A DNA stretch of 64,000 nucleotides from Qipengyuania_B thermophila (GCF_004153605.1 NZ_SDSI01000002.1:744001-808000); one strand, 5' to 3'. Positions 33,560 through 42,300 are shown, numbered from the stretch's first letter. Program-made: numbers and translations. The notes: generated by a model not told the origin, from the letters alone.

Positions 33560-35020
33560 ATGCGTGACCGACCTGCCACAGCCGTTCCGCTGCTCCGGCA
33601 GCTGGAAACCATTGTCGGGACTCGCTGGATCGTGACCGATGATGAGGCGCTCGCGCCCTGGTGCACCGACTGGCGGGGCCGTCACAGCGGCGTGCCCATG
33701 GCCATGGTCGCGCCCGCAGATGAAGGCGAGGTGCAGCAGGTGATGCGCTGCTGCGCGAGCGCAGCCGTTCCGGTGGTCACGCAGGGGGGCAATACGGGGC
33801 TTGTCGGCGGGGCGATCTGCGACGGCAGCGGAACACAGCTGCTCCTCTCCCTGCGGCGGCTCAACACGATCCGCGTCGACAATGAGACTCGCACCCTCCT
33901 GTGCGGAGCGGGCGCCGTTCTCGAAGCCGTTCACGCGGCCGCCGAGCGCGAAGGCCTCCGGTTCCCGCTTTCGCTGGCGAGCAAGGGTTCGGCGACGATC
34001 GGGGGGCTTGCGAGCACCAATGCGGGCGGAACCCAAGTGCTTCGACACGGAACGATGCGCAGCCTTGTGACGGGCGTCCATGCAGTGCTGGCGGACGGGA
34101 ACCTGCTCGTCGCGGACACCGGGCTGCGCAAGGACAACCGCGGATTCGATCTCAAACAGCTGTTCATCGGCTCCGAAGGCACGCTGGGCATCATCACCGC
34201 CGTGCGTCTCGTGCTTCGACCGGCGGCGGTTGCCCGCCACACGGCCTGGCTCGGCGTGGACTCGCCCGAGCAGGCGTTGAGCGTTCTGACCCGTCTGCAG
34301 GCGCGTCTGCCCGACCAGGTGGAAGCTTTCGAACTCATGCCGGAGGTGTGTGTCGGCAATGTGGTTCGATATCTGGCGGAGCGTCAGCCGCCCTTGCAGG
34401 GCGATCATCCATGGCACGTCCTGGTGGAAGTGGTTGACGAAGGACGGCTGCTCACCGGCGAGGCGCTGGCGAACGAAGTGGAGGCGGCGCTCGGCGCGCT
34501 GCTCAAAACCGGCATGATCCGTGACGCGGTCCTCGCGGCGTCCGGTGCGCAGGCAGCCGCTTTCTGGCGGCTGCGCGAGAGTCTGTCGGCTGCGGAGAAG
34601 GCGGCGGGTCCGGCATTGCAGCACGACATCGCTGTCCAGCCGGACCAGATGCCGGCGGTGATCCGCGATCTGGCAAAAGAGGTTCCGGCTGCCTTCCCCG
34701 GCTACAGCACCCGCGCCTTTGGCCATCTCGGCGATGGCAACATCCACCTTCACGTGGTGCCTCCACCCGAGGCCGGACCCGGATGGCAGTCGGGGGTTGG
34801 CCGAAAGATCAGCCAGTTCGTCTACGATGCGATTGTCGCCCGTGGCGGCACCATCTCCGCCGAACACGGGATCGGTGCGGAAAAGCGGGAGCTTCTGGCA
34901 AGAACCGCAGACCCTGTGATGCTCGGCGTGATGCGATCGGTGAAGCAGGCTCTCGATCCTGACGAGCTGCTCAATCCGGGCAAGCTGGTGCCTCTTGCGC
35001 CGGAGCAGGCGCGCCCGTAA
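33560..35020 (+). CDS. FAD-binding D-2-hydroxyacid dehydrogenase (GlcD/D2HGDH-like)
   Basis: This 486-residue flavoprotein of the FAD-oxidase_C superfamily has an N-terminal FAD-binding type 4 domain (VVTQGGNTGLVGGA; GATL-like LASKGSATIGGLASTNAGG; LFIGSEGTLGIIT) and a C-terminal substrate domain with metal-binding GHLGDGNIHLHV and SAEHGIGAEKR, ending in LNPGKLV. Relatives oxidise D-lactate, D-2-hydroxyglutarate or glycolate; D2HGDH-like is the best guess. It stands alone, upstream of sapC. Confidence 0.85.
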   Translation: MRDRPATAVPLLRQLETIVGTRWIVTDDEALAPWCTDWRGRHSGVPMAMVAPADEGEVQQVMRCCASAAVPVVTQGGNTGLVGGAICDGSGTQLLLSLRRLNTIRVDNETRTLLCGAGAVLEAVHAAAEREGLRFPLSLASKGSATIGGLASTNAGGTQVLRHGTMRSLVTGVHAVLADGNLLVADTGLRKDNRGFDLKQLFIGSEGTLGIITAVRLVLRPAAVARHTAWLGVDSPEQALSVLTRLQARLPDQVEAFELMPEVCVGNVVRYLAERQPPLQGDHPWHVLVEVVDEGRLLTGEALANEVEAALGALLKTGMIRDAVLAASGAQAAAFWRLRESLSAAEKAAGPALQHDIAVQPDQMPAVIRDLAKEVPAAFPGYSTRAFGHLGDGNIHLHVVPPPEAGPGWQSGVGRKISQFVYDAIVARGGTISAEHGIGAEKRELLARTADPVMLGVMRSVKQALDPDELLNPGKLVPLAPEQARP

Positions 35021-35086
35021 GGCGCCGCGGGACGGACGCCCGCGCAGCATGCCGGGCACAATCGAGCCGCGATCCGGAGACCTGCG

Positions 35087-35869
35087 ATGGCCAGTGCGCC
35101 GCAACCACCCCTGCCCCTGTTCTACAACGACCTGATGCCGCTCAATTCCAACGACCATGCCTCATGGCGCATGCGTCCGTCGGACAAGGCCAAGTGGCTG
35201 GTCGGGCAACATGCGGTGCCGGTGACGGCGGACGAACTGGTGCAGGCCCAGCGCGATTTTCCGATCGTGTTCTCAGCCGGCGAGAACCCGGTGCCGCTGG
35301 CCCTCATGGGTCTGAACGAGGGCGTCAATGTCTTCGTCGACGAGGAAGGGCGGATCGAAGCGCCAGTGTACCTGCCGGCCTATGTGCGCCGCTACCCGTT
35401 CATGCTCGTCAAGCTTCGTCAGGACAGCGACGACCTGTCGCTGTGCTTCGATCCCACGTCGGACATGCTGGGTGAAGACGGCGATGGGGAACCGCTGTTC
35501 GTTGACGGACAGCCGTCCGAAACGACCCAACGGGTGCTTCAGTTCTGCGAGCAGTTCGAGCAGGCGGGGCAGAGAACCAAGTTCTTCATGGACGAGCTGC
35601 ACAAGCATGGTCTGCTGATGGACGGCGAGGTGACGATCACGCAGCCGGATCTCAGTGACCAGCCATTCGTCTATCGCGGCTTCCAGATGATCGACCAGGA
35701 CAAGCTGCGCGAGCTTCGCGGCGATCAGCTTCGCGCATGGAACCAGAACGGCATGCTGCCGCTGATCTTCGCCCAGATTGCCTCGCTCGAGCTCATGCGG
35801 ACGATTTTCGCCAAGCAGGCCGAGAAGGGCCTTGTGCCGCAGCAGAAGGCGAACACGTCGAACGCCTGA
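35087..35869 (+). CDS. sapC: SapC family protein
   Basis: This 260-residue protein lacks an evident signal peptide. It fits the SapC family (PF07277), named from a surface-layer export locus in Campylobacter and very common in sphingomonads and other proteobacteria, often near TonB receptors or tryptophan halogenase-like genes; none is present here. Visible conserved parts include YPFMLVKLRQDSDDLSLCFD, GEPLFVDGQPSE and DQPFVYRGFQMIDQDKLREL. Function remains unclear. A candidate small RNA follows. Confidence 0.85.
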   Translation: MASAPQPPLPLFYNDLMPLNSNDHASWRMRPSDKAKWLVGQHAVPVTADELVQAQRDFPIVFSAGENPVPLALMGLNEGVNVFVDEEGRIEAPVYLPAYVRRYPFMLVKLRQDSDDLSLCFDPTSDMLGEDGDGEPLFVDGQPSETTQRVLQFCEQFEQAGQRTKFFMDELHKHGLLMDGEVTITQPDLSDQPFVYRGFQMIDQDKLRELRGDQLRAWNQNGMLPLIFAQIASLELMRTIFAKQAEKGLVPQQKANTSNA

Positions 35870-35950
35870 GTGCGGCCCGACGCCATGCGGGTCTCGAAAC
35901 GAGGCCAGAGCGGGTCTTGAAACCGGGCCAACGCACCCCATTTCGAGGAT

Positions 35951-36058
35951 GCCAAGCGGCGCTTTCCCCCCCTCATGGCCCGCTTGGCTGGTGCAATTCT
36001 TTGCACCTCCTCCCTGAACCTCGACCACCTCGTGCCGCGTGCACGAGGTGGATTTTTA
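35951..36058 (+). ncRNA. Candidate small RNA resembling suhB/mmgR (alpha-r8 family)
   Basis: In the 195-base gap after sapC three hairpins follow in order: GCCAAGCGG/CCGCTTGGC (35951-35988, loop of 20), GGTGCAA-TTCT-TTGCACC (35990-36007) and an 11-bp terminator. The unpaired segment between the last two reads TCCTCCCTGAACCTCGA, close to the conserved UUUCCUCCCU signature I recall for the alphaproteobacterial alpha-r8 sRNAs, which have the same layout. CCUCCUCCC could pair with Shine-Dalgarno sequences. The 5' end is uncertain; it may begin near 35952 or near 35989. A weak TTGAAA at 35917 may be the -35. Confidence 0.6.
36025..36058 (+). terminator. Rho-independent terminator of the candidate sRNA
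   Basis: CCACCTCGTGC and GCACGAGGTGG form a perfect 11-bp stem with a 5-nt loop, followed by ATTTTTA. The T run is only on the plus strand. Confidence 0.85.
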
Positions 36059-36064
36059 TGCGCC

Positions 36065-37060
36065 CTACTCCGCTGCGGCCGCGTGCGTCCATGAAGGCGG
36101 GGCGTCCTTGCTGGCGATCAACGCGGACGCGAGACCAAGCACAAGTTGCTCGAGCGCTCGAACGACGCTGTCGGCGCCCGTGCCGAGTTCGCGCAGCGAC
36201 TGATCGAGGTAGAGGCTGCGGCACACCTCCACCTGCACGGCGTGGATGCCATGCCGCGGCGCTGCCTGGCGGTCGAGAATGTATCCTCCGGCATAGGGCA
36301 AATTGTGCGCGACCGCCTGATGGCGGCCGAGGACGCGCAAGGCGGTTGCGCTAAGGTGCGCGGCGCAGCTGCGGCCGAACCGGTCTCCGATGACGAAGCG
36401 GGGCGTGCTCCCGCGCCCGGCCTGCGGGCGCAGCGGCGGCATGGAGTGGAGGTCGATCAGCAGGGCGCAGCCCCAGTGTTCGCAAAGCGCCGCGAGGTGT
36501 TGCGACAGAGCGGCCTGATATGGCGCGTGAATGTCTTCCACACGCCGGTGGTATTCGCTTATCGGAAGGGTGCGCCGCCAGATGCTGCCGACAGATGCCG
36601 CCCGGCTGGGAATGACGCCAAGACCGGTCTGAGCGCGCCTGGATACAGGGGCCGGATGGAACCGCGCCGGCGACGGGTCAGCGACAAGGCTCCAGTCCAG
36701 ATCGGCGGGATCGCGGTTGAGGTCGATCATGGCGCGCGGTGCGCGCGCCATGATCACGCCGGCGCCTGTCGCGATGGCCACGCGCTCCGCCAGCCGGTCG
36801 GCCAGACGGTCTTCGAGGACGGCGCTCACGGCCGCCGGATCGCCCATGGCGTCCAGCACCGCGCGCGGATAGGCACGACCGGCGTGAGGAACCGAAAGGA
36901 GCACGGGCACGCGCGGGGCAAGTGGCCGGTGCATGACGAAGGCTGGCGCGCTGCTCGCATCGATCCGGCCGCCGCCGCATGCGGCGAAGCCCGTGAGTGC
37001 GCGGATATCCCCGCCAGGTTCCGATCCTTCGGGATTGCGCGCGGGCGAGGCTGGGTCCAT
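36065..37060 (-). CDS. N-formylglutamate amidohydrolase family protein
   Basis: The 331-residue product matches the N-formylglutamate amidohydrolase family: VLLSVPHAGRAYPRAVLDAMG, EDRLADRLAERVAIATGAGVI, ARAPRAMIDLNRDPADLDW, LLIDLHSMPP, RFVIGDRFGRSCAA and NLPYAGGYILDRQAAP, with the metal-type His and Asp. It releases formate from N-formyl-glutamate in histidine breakdown, though no hut genes are nearby. ATG 37060 (MDPASPARNPEG) is the likely start; its 5' side faces cpdR. Confidence 0.85.
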   Translation of the reverse strand: MDPASPARNPEGSEPGGDIRALTGFAACGGGRIDASSAPAFVMHRPLAPRVPVLLSVPHAGRAYPRAVLDAMGDPAAVSAVLEDRLADRLAERVAIATGAGVIMARAPRAMIDLNRDPADLDWSLVADPSPARFHPAPVSRRAQTGLGVIPSRAASVGSIWRRTLPISEYHRRVEDIHAPYQAALSQHLAALCEHWGCALLIDLHSMPPLRPQAGRGSTPRFVIGDRFGRSCAAHLSATALRVLGRHQAVAHNLPYAGGYILDRQAAPRHGIHAVQVEVCRSLYLDQSLRELGTGADSVVRALEQLVLGLASALIASKDAPPSWTHAAAAE

Positions 37061-37169
37061 CACCGAGAGCCTAGGCGAACCCGGTTGTCTGGCCAAGCGC
37101 GTCCTGTTCCTGCACAACAGGTGAGATCGGCATAGGTATTGGCAAGGCTTTGCTGCTAAGGACGCGCCC

Positions 37170-37559
37170 ATGCCTCGACCCACACCGTTCCGCATCCTTC
37201 TGGCGGAGGATGACGCAGCCATGCGCACCTATCTCGAACGCGCGCTTGAGAATGCCGGCTACGCCGTGCAATCCGTCGATCGCGGAACCGCCGCCGTGCC
37301 GCTGCTGGAGCAGGAGCACTTCGACCTTCTGCTGTCGGACATCGTCATGCCGGAGATGGACGGCATCGAGCTCGCGCAGAAATGCAACGAGATCAGCCCG
37401 GACACAAAGGTCATGTTCATCACCGGCTTTGCCGCAGTGACGCTCAAGGCGAGCCGGGAGCAGCCGAAGGCCAAGGTGCTGTCAAAGCCGTTCCATCTTC
37501 GCGACCTCGTGCTGGAAGTGCAACGGGCCCTCGGCGGCGAGGCGCAGATGTCGCTCTGA
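37170..37559 (+). CDS. cpdR: Single-domain response regulator, CpdR type
   Basis: This 129-residue lone receiver domain has acidic pocket DD (14-15), phosphoacceptor D57 in LLLSDIVMPEMDG, and K106 in KVLSKPFHL. The signature FRILLAEDDAAMRTYLERALENAGY matches CpdR. In Caulobacter unphosphorylated CpdR directs ClpXP to cell-cycle substrates such as CtrA and PdeA, and the CckA-ChpT relay phosphorylates it. CckA lies about 9 kb away in this window. It is divergent from the amidohydrolase gene. Confidence 0.88.
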   Translation: MPRPTPFRILLAEDDAAMRTYLERALENAGYAVQSVDRGTAAVPLLEQEHFDLLLSDIVMPEMDGIELAQKCNEISPDTKVMFITGFAAVTLKASREQPKAKVLSKPFHLRDLVLEVQRALGGEAQMSL

Positions 37560-37602
37560 GCGGGCGGGCGCGGCGCCTCTGCAAGCGATGCGATGAAGCA
37601 GC

Positions 37603-37631
37603 TTGCGCATCCGCGCACCGCTGCTTAAAGA
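37603..37631 (+). promoter_or_regulatory. Predicted promoter of tRNA-Val
   Basis: TTGCGC (37603-37608) and TAAAGA (37626-37631), 17 bp apart, place the start about 34 nt before the tRNA. A CGGGC/GCCCG hairpin lies in the leader. It matches the tRNA-Ala promoter in spacing and -10. Confidence 0.5.
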
Positions 37632-37671
37632 ACGCGCAATTCGGGCTTCGACGCCCGAGCGGACCCGGTGT

Positions 37672-37746
37672 GGGCGTATAGCTCAGTGGTAGAGCACTGT
37701 GTTGACATCGCAGGGGTCGGAAGTTCAATCCTTCCTACGCCCACCA
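37672..37746 (+). tRNA. tRNA-Val (anticodon GAC)
   Basis: The 75-nt cloverleaf has acceptor GGGCGTA/TACGCCC, D arm GCTCAGTGGTAGAGC, anticodon stem CTGTG/CGCAG (one T-G pair) with loop TTGACAT (GAC), T arm GGAAGTTCAATCCTTCC and an encoded CCA. Confidence 0.96.
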
Positions 37747-37805
37747 CCGCGGCCTTGCTTCGTCAATCGAGGCTTCCTTAACCCTGATCCGCTGCCAGCG
37801 TCGCC

Positions 37806-37833
37806 TTGCACGTCGAGGCACAGATGCTATGGC
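37806..37833 (+). promoter_or_regulatory. Predicted promoter of icd
   Basis: TTGCAC (37806-37811) and TATGGC (37828-37833), 16 bp apart, give a leader of about 47 nt that contains the AAGGGAAG ribosome site before ATG 37887. Confidence 0.4.
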
Positions 37834-37886
37834 GCGCCGCAAGCGCGGCCACGCGCAGAGGTCAGATCAAGGGAAGCACTGCGTCG

Positions 37887-39107
37887 ATGAGCAAGATCAA
37901 GGTGAGCAATCCGGTCGTCGAACTCGATGGCGACGAGATGACGCGGATCATCTGGCAGTGGATCCGCGAGCGCCTGATCCTTCCCTATCTCGACATCGAC
38001 CTGCGCTACTTCGATCTTTCAATCGAGAAGCGCGACGAAACCGGCGATCAGATCACCGTCGATGCCGCAAACGCGATCAAGGAACACGGCGTCGGCGTTA
38101 AATGCGCGACGATCACTCCCGACGAGGCGCGCGTCGAGGAATTCAAGCTGCGCAAGATGTGGAAGTCGCCCAACGGCACCATCCGCAACATTCTTGGCGG
38201 AGTCGTCTTCCGCGAGCCGATCGTGATCGACAATGTGCCCCGGCTCGTGCCCGGCTGGACCGACCCGATCGTGGTCGGCCGCCATGCCTTCGGAGACCAG
38301 TACCGGGCGACGGACACGCTGGTTCCAGGACCGGGCAAGCTGCGCCTGGTCTTCGACGGCGCCAATGGCGAAAGCTTCGATCTCGACGTGTTCGATTTCC
38401 CCAGCGCCGGCGTGGCCATGGGCATGTACAACCTCGACGAGTCCATCCGCGACTTCGCCCGCGCCTCGCTGAACTACGGACTGGACCGTGGCTGGCCCGT
38501 CTACCTGTCGACCAAAAACACCATCCTCAAAGCCTATGACGGGCGGTTCAAGGACATCTTCCAAGAAGTCTACGACGCCGAATTCAAGGACGCCTTCACC
38601 GAAGCCGGCATTGTCTACGAGCACCGGCTCATCGATGACCTGGTCGCCAGCGCCCTCAAGTGGAGCGGCAAGTTCGTCTGGGCATGCAAGAACTACGACG
38701 GCGATGTGCAGTCGGACATGGTGGCGCAGGGCTTCGGCAGTTTGGGGCTGATGACGTCCGTCCTGATGACGCCGGACGGCAAGACGGTGGAGGCAGAGGC
38801 CGCCCATGGCACCGTCACCCGCCACTATCGTCAGCATCAGCAGGGCAAGTCGACCTCGACCAATCCGATCGCCTCCATCTTCGCCTGGACACGAGGCCTC
38901 ATGTACCGGGGCAAGTTCGACGGCACGCCCGACGTGGTGCGGTTCGCCGAGACGCTGGAGCGGGTTTGCATCCGTTCGGTGGAGCAGGGCCACATGACCA
39001 AGGATCTCGCTCTTCTGATCGGGCCGGATCAGAACTGGCTCACGACCGAGCAGTTCTTCGAGGTCATCGTCAAAGGGCTCGAGGCCGAGATGGCCCAGTG
39101 GGCGTGA
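37887..39107 (+). CDS. icd: NADP-dependent isocitrate dehydrogenase
   Basis: The enzyme oxidises isocitrate to 2-oxoglutarate in the TCA cycle. The 406-residue product is of the eukaryote-like dimeric NADP type: VELDGDEMTRIIWQWIRERL, the isocitrate site KSPNGTIRNILGG, STKNTILKAYDGRFKDIF and the metal/nucleotide region YDGDVQSDMVAQGFGSLGLM with EAAHGTVTRHYRQHQQG. Start MSKIKVSNPVVELDG at 37887 follows AAGGGAAG. Confidence 0.96.
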   Translation: MSKIKVSNPVVELDGDEMTRIIWQWIRERLILPYLDIDLRYFDLSIEKRDETGDQITVDAANAIKEHGVGVKCATITPDEARVEEFKLRKMWKSPNGTIRNILGGVVFREPIVIDNVPRLVPGWTDPIVVGRHAFGDQYRATDTLVPGPGKLRLVFDGANGESFDLDVFDFPSAGVAMGMYNLDESIRDFARASLNYGLDRGWPVYLSTKNTILKAYDGRFKDIFQEVYDAEFKDAFTEAGIVYEHRLIDDLVASALKWSGKFVWACKNYDGDVQSDMVAQGFGSLGLMTSVLMTPDGKTVEAEAAHGTVTRHYRQHQQGKSTSTNPIASIFAWTRGLMYRGKFDGTPDVVRFAETLERVCIRSVEQGHMTKDLALLIGPDQNWLTTEQFFEVIVKGLEAEMAQWA

Positions 39108-39190
39108 CCGATCCCCGGTGACACCGTGGCAAGGTGCGCCTCGCCTCGTGCATGCGCATGTGCGCGCAGCCTCGCCGTGGCGCAGCGCTG

Positions 39191-40816
39191 ATGGCTGAGA
39201 CGCGTACCCAGCCGCGGCTTGAAGTGCGTCAGGCGCGGGCCAAGGACGCGCGCGAGATCGCCGATCTCGTCCGCCGGGTCTATGTCGATCTGCCCGCCTA
39301 CACCTTGGGCGAGCTGAGGGGGCAGCTGAACAACTACCCCGAGGGCTGCTTCATCGCGAAACTCGATGGCCGGGTGGTGGGCTATTGCGCCTCCATGCGC
39401 CTCACGCGGCGGGTCGCCTTTTCCGATGCGAGCTGGAACGAGATCACCGGCAACGGGTTCGGCAGCCGGCACAATCCGACCGGCGAGTGGCTCTACGGCT
39501 ACGAGATGTGCGTGGATCCCAAGGTGCGGGGTACGCGGATCGGCCGCCGCCTCTACGAGGAGCGCCGCGCGCTTGCCGAACGGCTCGACCTCGAAGGGAT
39601 CGTGTTCGCCGGCCGCATGCCCAATCTGCGCCGGCACTGGCGCAAGGTGGAAAGCCCCGAGGACTACCTGGCGCAGGTGCTCGACAACAAGCTGCACGAT
39701 CCGGTCCTCCGCTTCCAGCTTGCCAACGGCTTCGAACCGGACGGGATCATTGCCAACTACCTGCCGGAAGACCGGCAATCCAAAGCTTTCGCTGTTCGCA
39801 TGGTCTGGCGCAATCCGTATGTCGAGGCCGACAAGCCGAAGAAACATCGTGTTCCACGCGATGTCGAAAGCGTTCGGATCGCCGCCTGCCAGCTGCAGGC
39901 AAGGGCTGTCAGCGGCTTCGACGAATTCATGCGCCACATCGAGTATTTCGTCGACGTGGCCAGCGACTACGAAGCGGACTTCATCGTCTTTCCCGAACTT
40001 TTCACGCTGATGCTGCTGTCGGCGGAGGAACGGGAACTCACTCCGATGGAGGCCATCGAGACGCTGTCGGCGTACACGCCGCGCATCCGCAGCCGGCTGA
40101 GCGAGATGGCGTTGAGCTACAACATCAACATCATCGGCGGCTCCCATCCCACGCGGATGGAGGATGGCGACATCCACAATGTCGCCTATGTGTGCCTGCG
40201 CGACGGATCCATCCATGCGCAGGAGAAGATCCACCCCACCCCGAACGAAGCCTACTGGTGGAACATCAAGGGAGGGGACTCGATCGACGCCATCCCCACC
40301 GACTGTGGTCCGATCGGCGTGCTCATCTGCTACGACAGCGAGTTTCCCGAACTAGCACGACGGCTCGTGGACGAAGGCGCGCGGATCATCTTCGTTCCCT
40401 TCTGCACCGACAGCCGCCAAGGGTACATGCGGGTTCGCTATTGCACCCAGGCCCGCGCGATCGAGAACCAGTGCTTCACGGTCATGGCCGGCAATGTCGG
40501 CAACCTGCCTGGCGTTGCCAACATGGACATCCAATATGCGCAGAGCTGCATCCTGACGCCCTGCGACTTCCCGTTCGCGCGCGACGGCATCGCCGCCGAG
40601 GCGTCGGAAAATGTCGAGACGCTCACCATCAGCGACGTGAACCTCGCCGACCTTGCCTGGGCGCGAGCGGAGGGCACCGTCCAGAACCTCGCGGACCGCC
40701 GGTTCGATCTGTATCGCATCCGCTGGGACCGGCGCGTGGGTCAGGCGACAGGGGGCGGTGAGGACAAGCAGCCGACCGCCCAGCCGCGCGGCCCTCACAC
40801 TCCCGGTGGCGGCTGA
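39191..40816 (+). CDS. Fused GNAT acetyltransferase / nitrilase-superfamily hydrolase
   Basis: The 541-residue two-domain protein has a GNAT domain at residues 9-190 (VRQARAKDAREIADLVRRVY; CVDPKVRGTRIGRRLYEERR) and a carbon-nitrogen hydrolase domain at 226-515 with the catalytic triad E269 (FPELF), K346 (QEKIHPT) and C380 (LICYDSEFPE). The fusion is a recognised family; the substrates are unknown. One idea is coupled amide hydrolysis and N-acylation. Its last 22 bases overlap the 3' end of the convergent putP-like gene. It is preceded by a weak ribosome site. Confidence 0.88.
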   Translation: MAETRTQPRLEVRQARAKDAREIADLVRRVYVDLPAYTLGELRGQLNNYPEGCFIAKLDGRVVGYCASMRLTRRVAFSDASWNEITGNGFGSRHNPTGEWLYGYEMCVDPKVRGTRIGRRLYEERRALAERLDLEGIVFAGRMPNLRRHWRKVESPEDYLAQVLDNKLHDPVLRFQLANGFEPDGIIANYLPEDRQSKAFAVRMVWRNPYVEADKPKKHRVPRDVESVRIAACQLQARAVSGFDEFMRHIEYFVDVASDYEADFIVFPELFTLMLLSAEERELTPMEAIETLSAYTPRIRSRLSEMALSYNINIIGGSHPTRMEDGDIHNVAYVCLRDGSIHAQEKIHPTPNEAYWWNIKGGDSIDAIPTDCGPIGVLICYDSEFPELARRLVDEGARIIFVPFCTDSRQGYMRVRYCTQARAIENQCFTVMAGNVGNLPGVANMDIQYAQSCILTPCDFPFARDGIAAEASENVETLTISDVNLADLAWARAEGTVQNLADRRFDLYRIRWDRRVGQATGGGEDKQPTAQPRGPHTPGGG

Positions 40817-42300
40817 ACACGCGGCTCCGTCGTCCGCGTGAGGCGGCTAACAACCATCGCTGCGAGAAGTCCCGCGACAAACCCCGGCACGATTTCGTAC
40901 AGGCCGGGACCGTCTCCGATGGCTCGATTCCAGCCCGCCGCCAGCCACAGGATGACCGTTCCCGCTCCGGCCAGCAGGCCCGCCACCGCCCCCGCCCCAT
41001 TCATGCCGCGCCACGTCAGGGTCAGCAGGATGACCGGCCCGAAGCTGGCGCCAAAGCCCGCCCACGCGCTTGCGACCATGGTGAGCACGGCGCTGTTCGG
41101 ATCGGCGGCGACGAGCAGCGCCGCAACCGTCACCAGCACCACGGCAACGCGACTTACGAACACCGCCTCCCTCTCTGCCACGGGCCGGCGCAGGAAAAGG
41201 CGGTAGCAATCTTCCGTGAGCGAACTTGCTGCGACGAGGAGCTGGGAGCTGACCGTGCTCATGATCGCCGCCAGCAACGCCGCCAGCAGCAGTCCGGCGA
41301 CGAAGGGGCTGAACAGGTTCTGCGCGAGATGGATGAAGATCGTTTCCGGGTCGGCCAGCGACATCCCGCGCGCCTCGACAAACCCCCGGCCCAGTATGCC
41401 GACGCCGATGGCGCCCAGCAGGCACAGCAGCATCCAGCCCATGCCAATGCGGCGCGCCGTCGCCACCTCCGCCGCCGAGCGGATGGTCATGAAGCGCACA
41501 ATGATGTGCGGCTGACCGAAATAGCCCAGCCCCCAGCTTACGGCCGAAATCAGACCCAGCGCCGTCAGATTGCCGGTCAGGTCGAGGTAGCCGGGATCGA
41601 CCGCGCGCAAGCCGTCTCGCGCCAGGGCGTCGTCACCCAGCAGAAGAACCAGCGGCATCGCAACCAGTGCCAGCACCATGATCGTGCCTTGCACGAAATC
41701 GGTGACGCTGACAGCCAGAAACCCTCCCGCCACCGTATACGCCACGACCACCAGCGCGACGAAGCCGAGGCCTGCCGCATAGGGCTGAAGCCCCAGAGCC
41801 GCCGCGGGTGCGGCAAAGCTCGTCTCGAACAGCTTGCCGCCGCCCACGAAGCCCGCGCCTGTGTAGAGCGTGAAGAACACGACGATCACCGCGGCACTGA
41901 CAAGGCGCAGCACCGTCTGCCGCTCGGGAAAGCGGTTGCCGAGAAACTGCGGGATGGTGAGCGCGTCGCCGTGCGCGATCGTCTGCTGCCGCAGACGCGG
42001 GGCCACCACCAGCCAGTTGACATAAGCGCCGGCAACAAGCCCGATGGCGATCCACGCCTCGACCAGACCCGCGGCGTAAAGAGCACCCGGCAGGCCGAGC
42101 AGCAGCCAGCCTGACATGTCCGACGCACCGGCGGACAGAGCCGCCACCGACGGGCGCAATCCGCGCCCCGCCAGAAGATACCCGGCGCTGCCCGTTTGCG
42201 CCGTGCGGCTCGCCCACACCCCGATGGCCAGCATGACCGCGGTGTAAAGGGTCAGCGCCACTATGGTCCCGGTTTGCACGCTCTGTCCCTCCCCGCCCAT
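40795..42300 (-). CDS. putP: Sodium/proline symporter (PutP-type)
   Basis: This 501-residue sodium:solute symporter family transporter has about 13 membrane helices. The LLAGRGLRPSVAALSAGASDMSGWLLLGLPGALYAAG region and GLGYFGQPHIIVRFMTI match PutP, including the Na+-site Ser residues in AGASDMSGW. Proline is the probable substrate; other SSS substrates are possible. The ATG at 42300 gives MGGEGQSVQTGTIVAL. It overlaps the convergent GNAT-nitrilase gene by 22 bases. Confidence 0.88.
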   Translation of the reverse strand: MGGEGQSVQTGTIVALTLYTAVMLAIGVWASRTAQTGSAGYLLAGRGLRPSVAALSAGASDMSGWLLLGLPGALYAAGLVEAWIAIGLVAGAYVNWLVVAPRLRQQTIAHGDALTIPQFLGNRFPERQTVLRLVSAAVIVVFFTLYTGAGFVGGGKLFETSFAAPAAALGLQPYAAGLGFVALVVVAYTVAGGFLAVSVTDFVQGTIMVLALVAMPLVLLLGDDALARDGLRAVDPGYLDLTGNLTALGLISAVSWGLGYFGQPHIIVRFMTIRSAAEVATARRIGMGWMLLCLLGAIGVGILGRGFVEARGMSLADPETIFIHLAQNLFSPFVAGLLLAALLAAIMSTVSSQLLVAASSLTEDCYRLFLRRPVAEREAVFVSRVAVVLVTVAALLVAADPNSAVLTMVASAWAGFGASFGPVILLTLTWRGMNGAGAVAGLLAGAGTVILWLAAGWNRAIGDGPGLYEIVPGFVAGLLAAMVVSRLTRTTEPRVQPPPGV

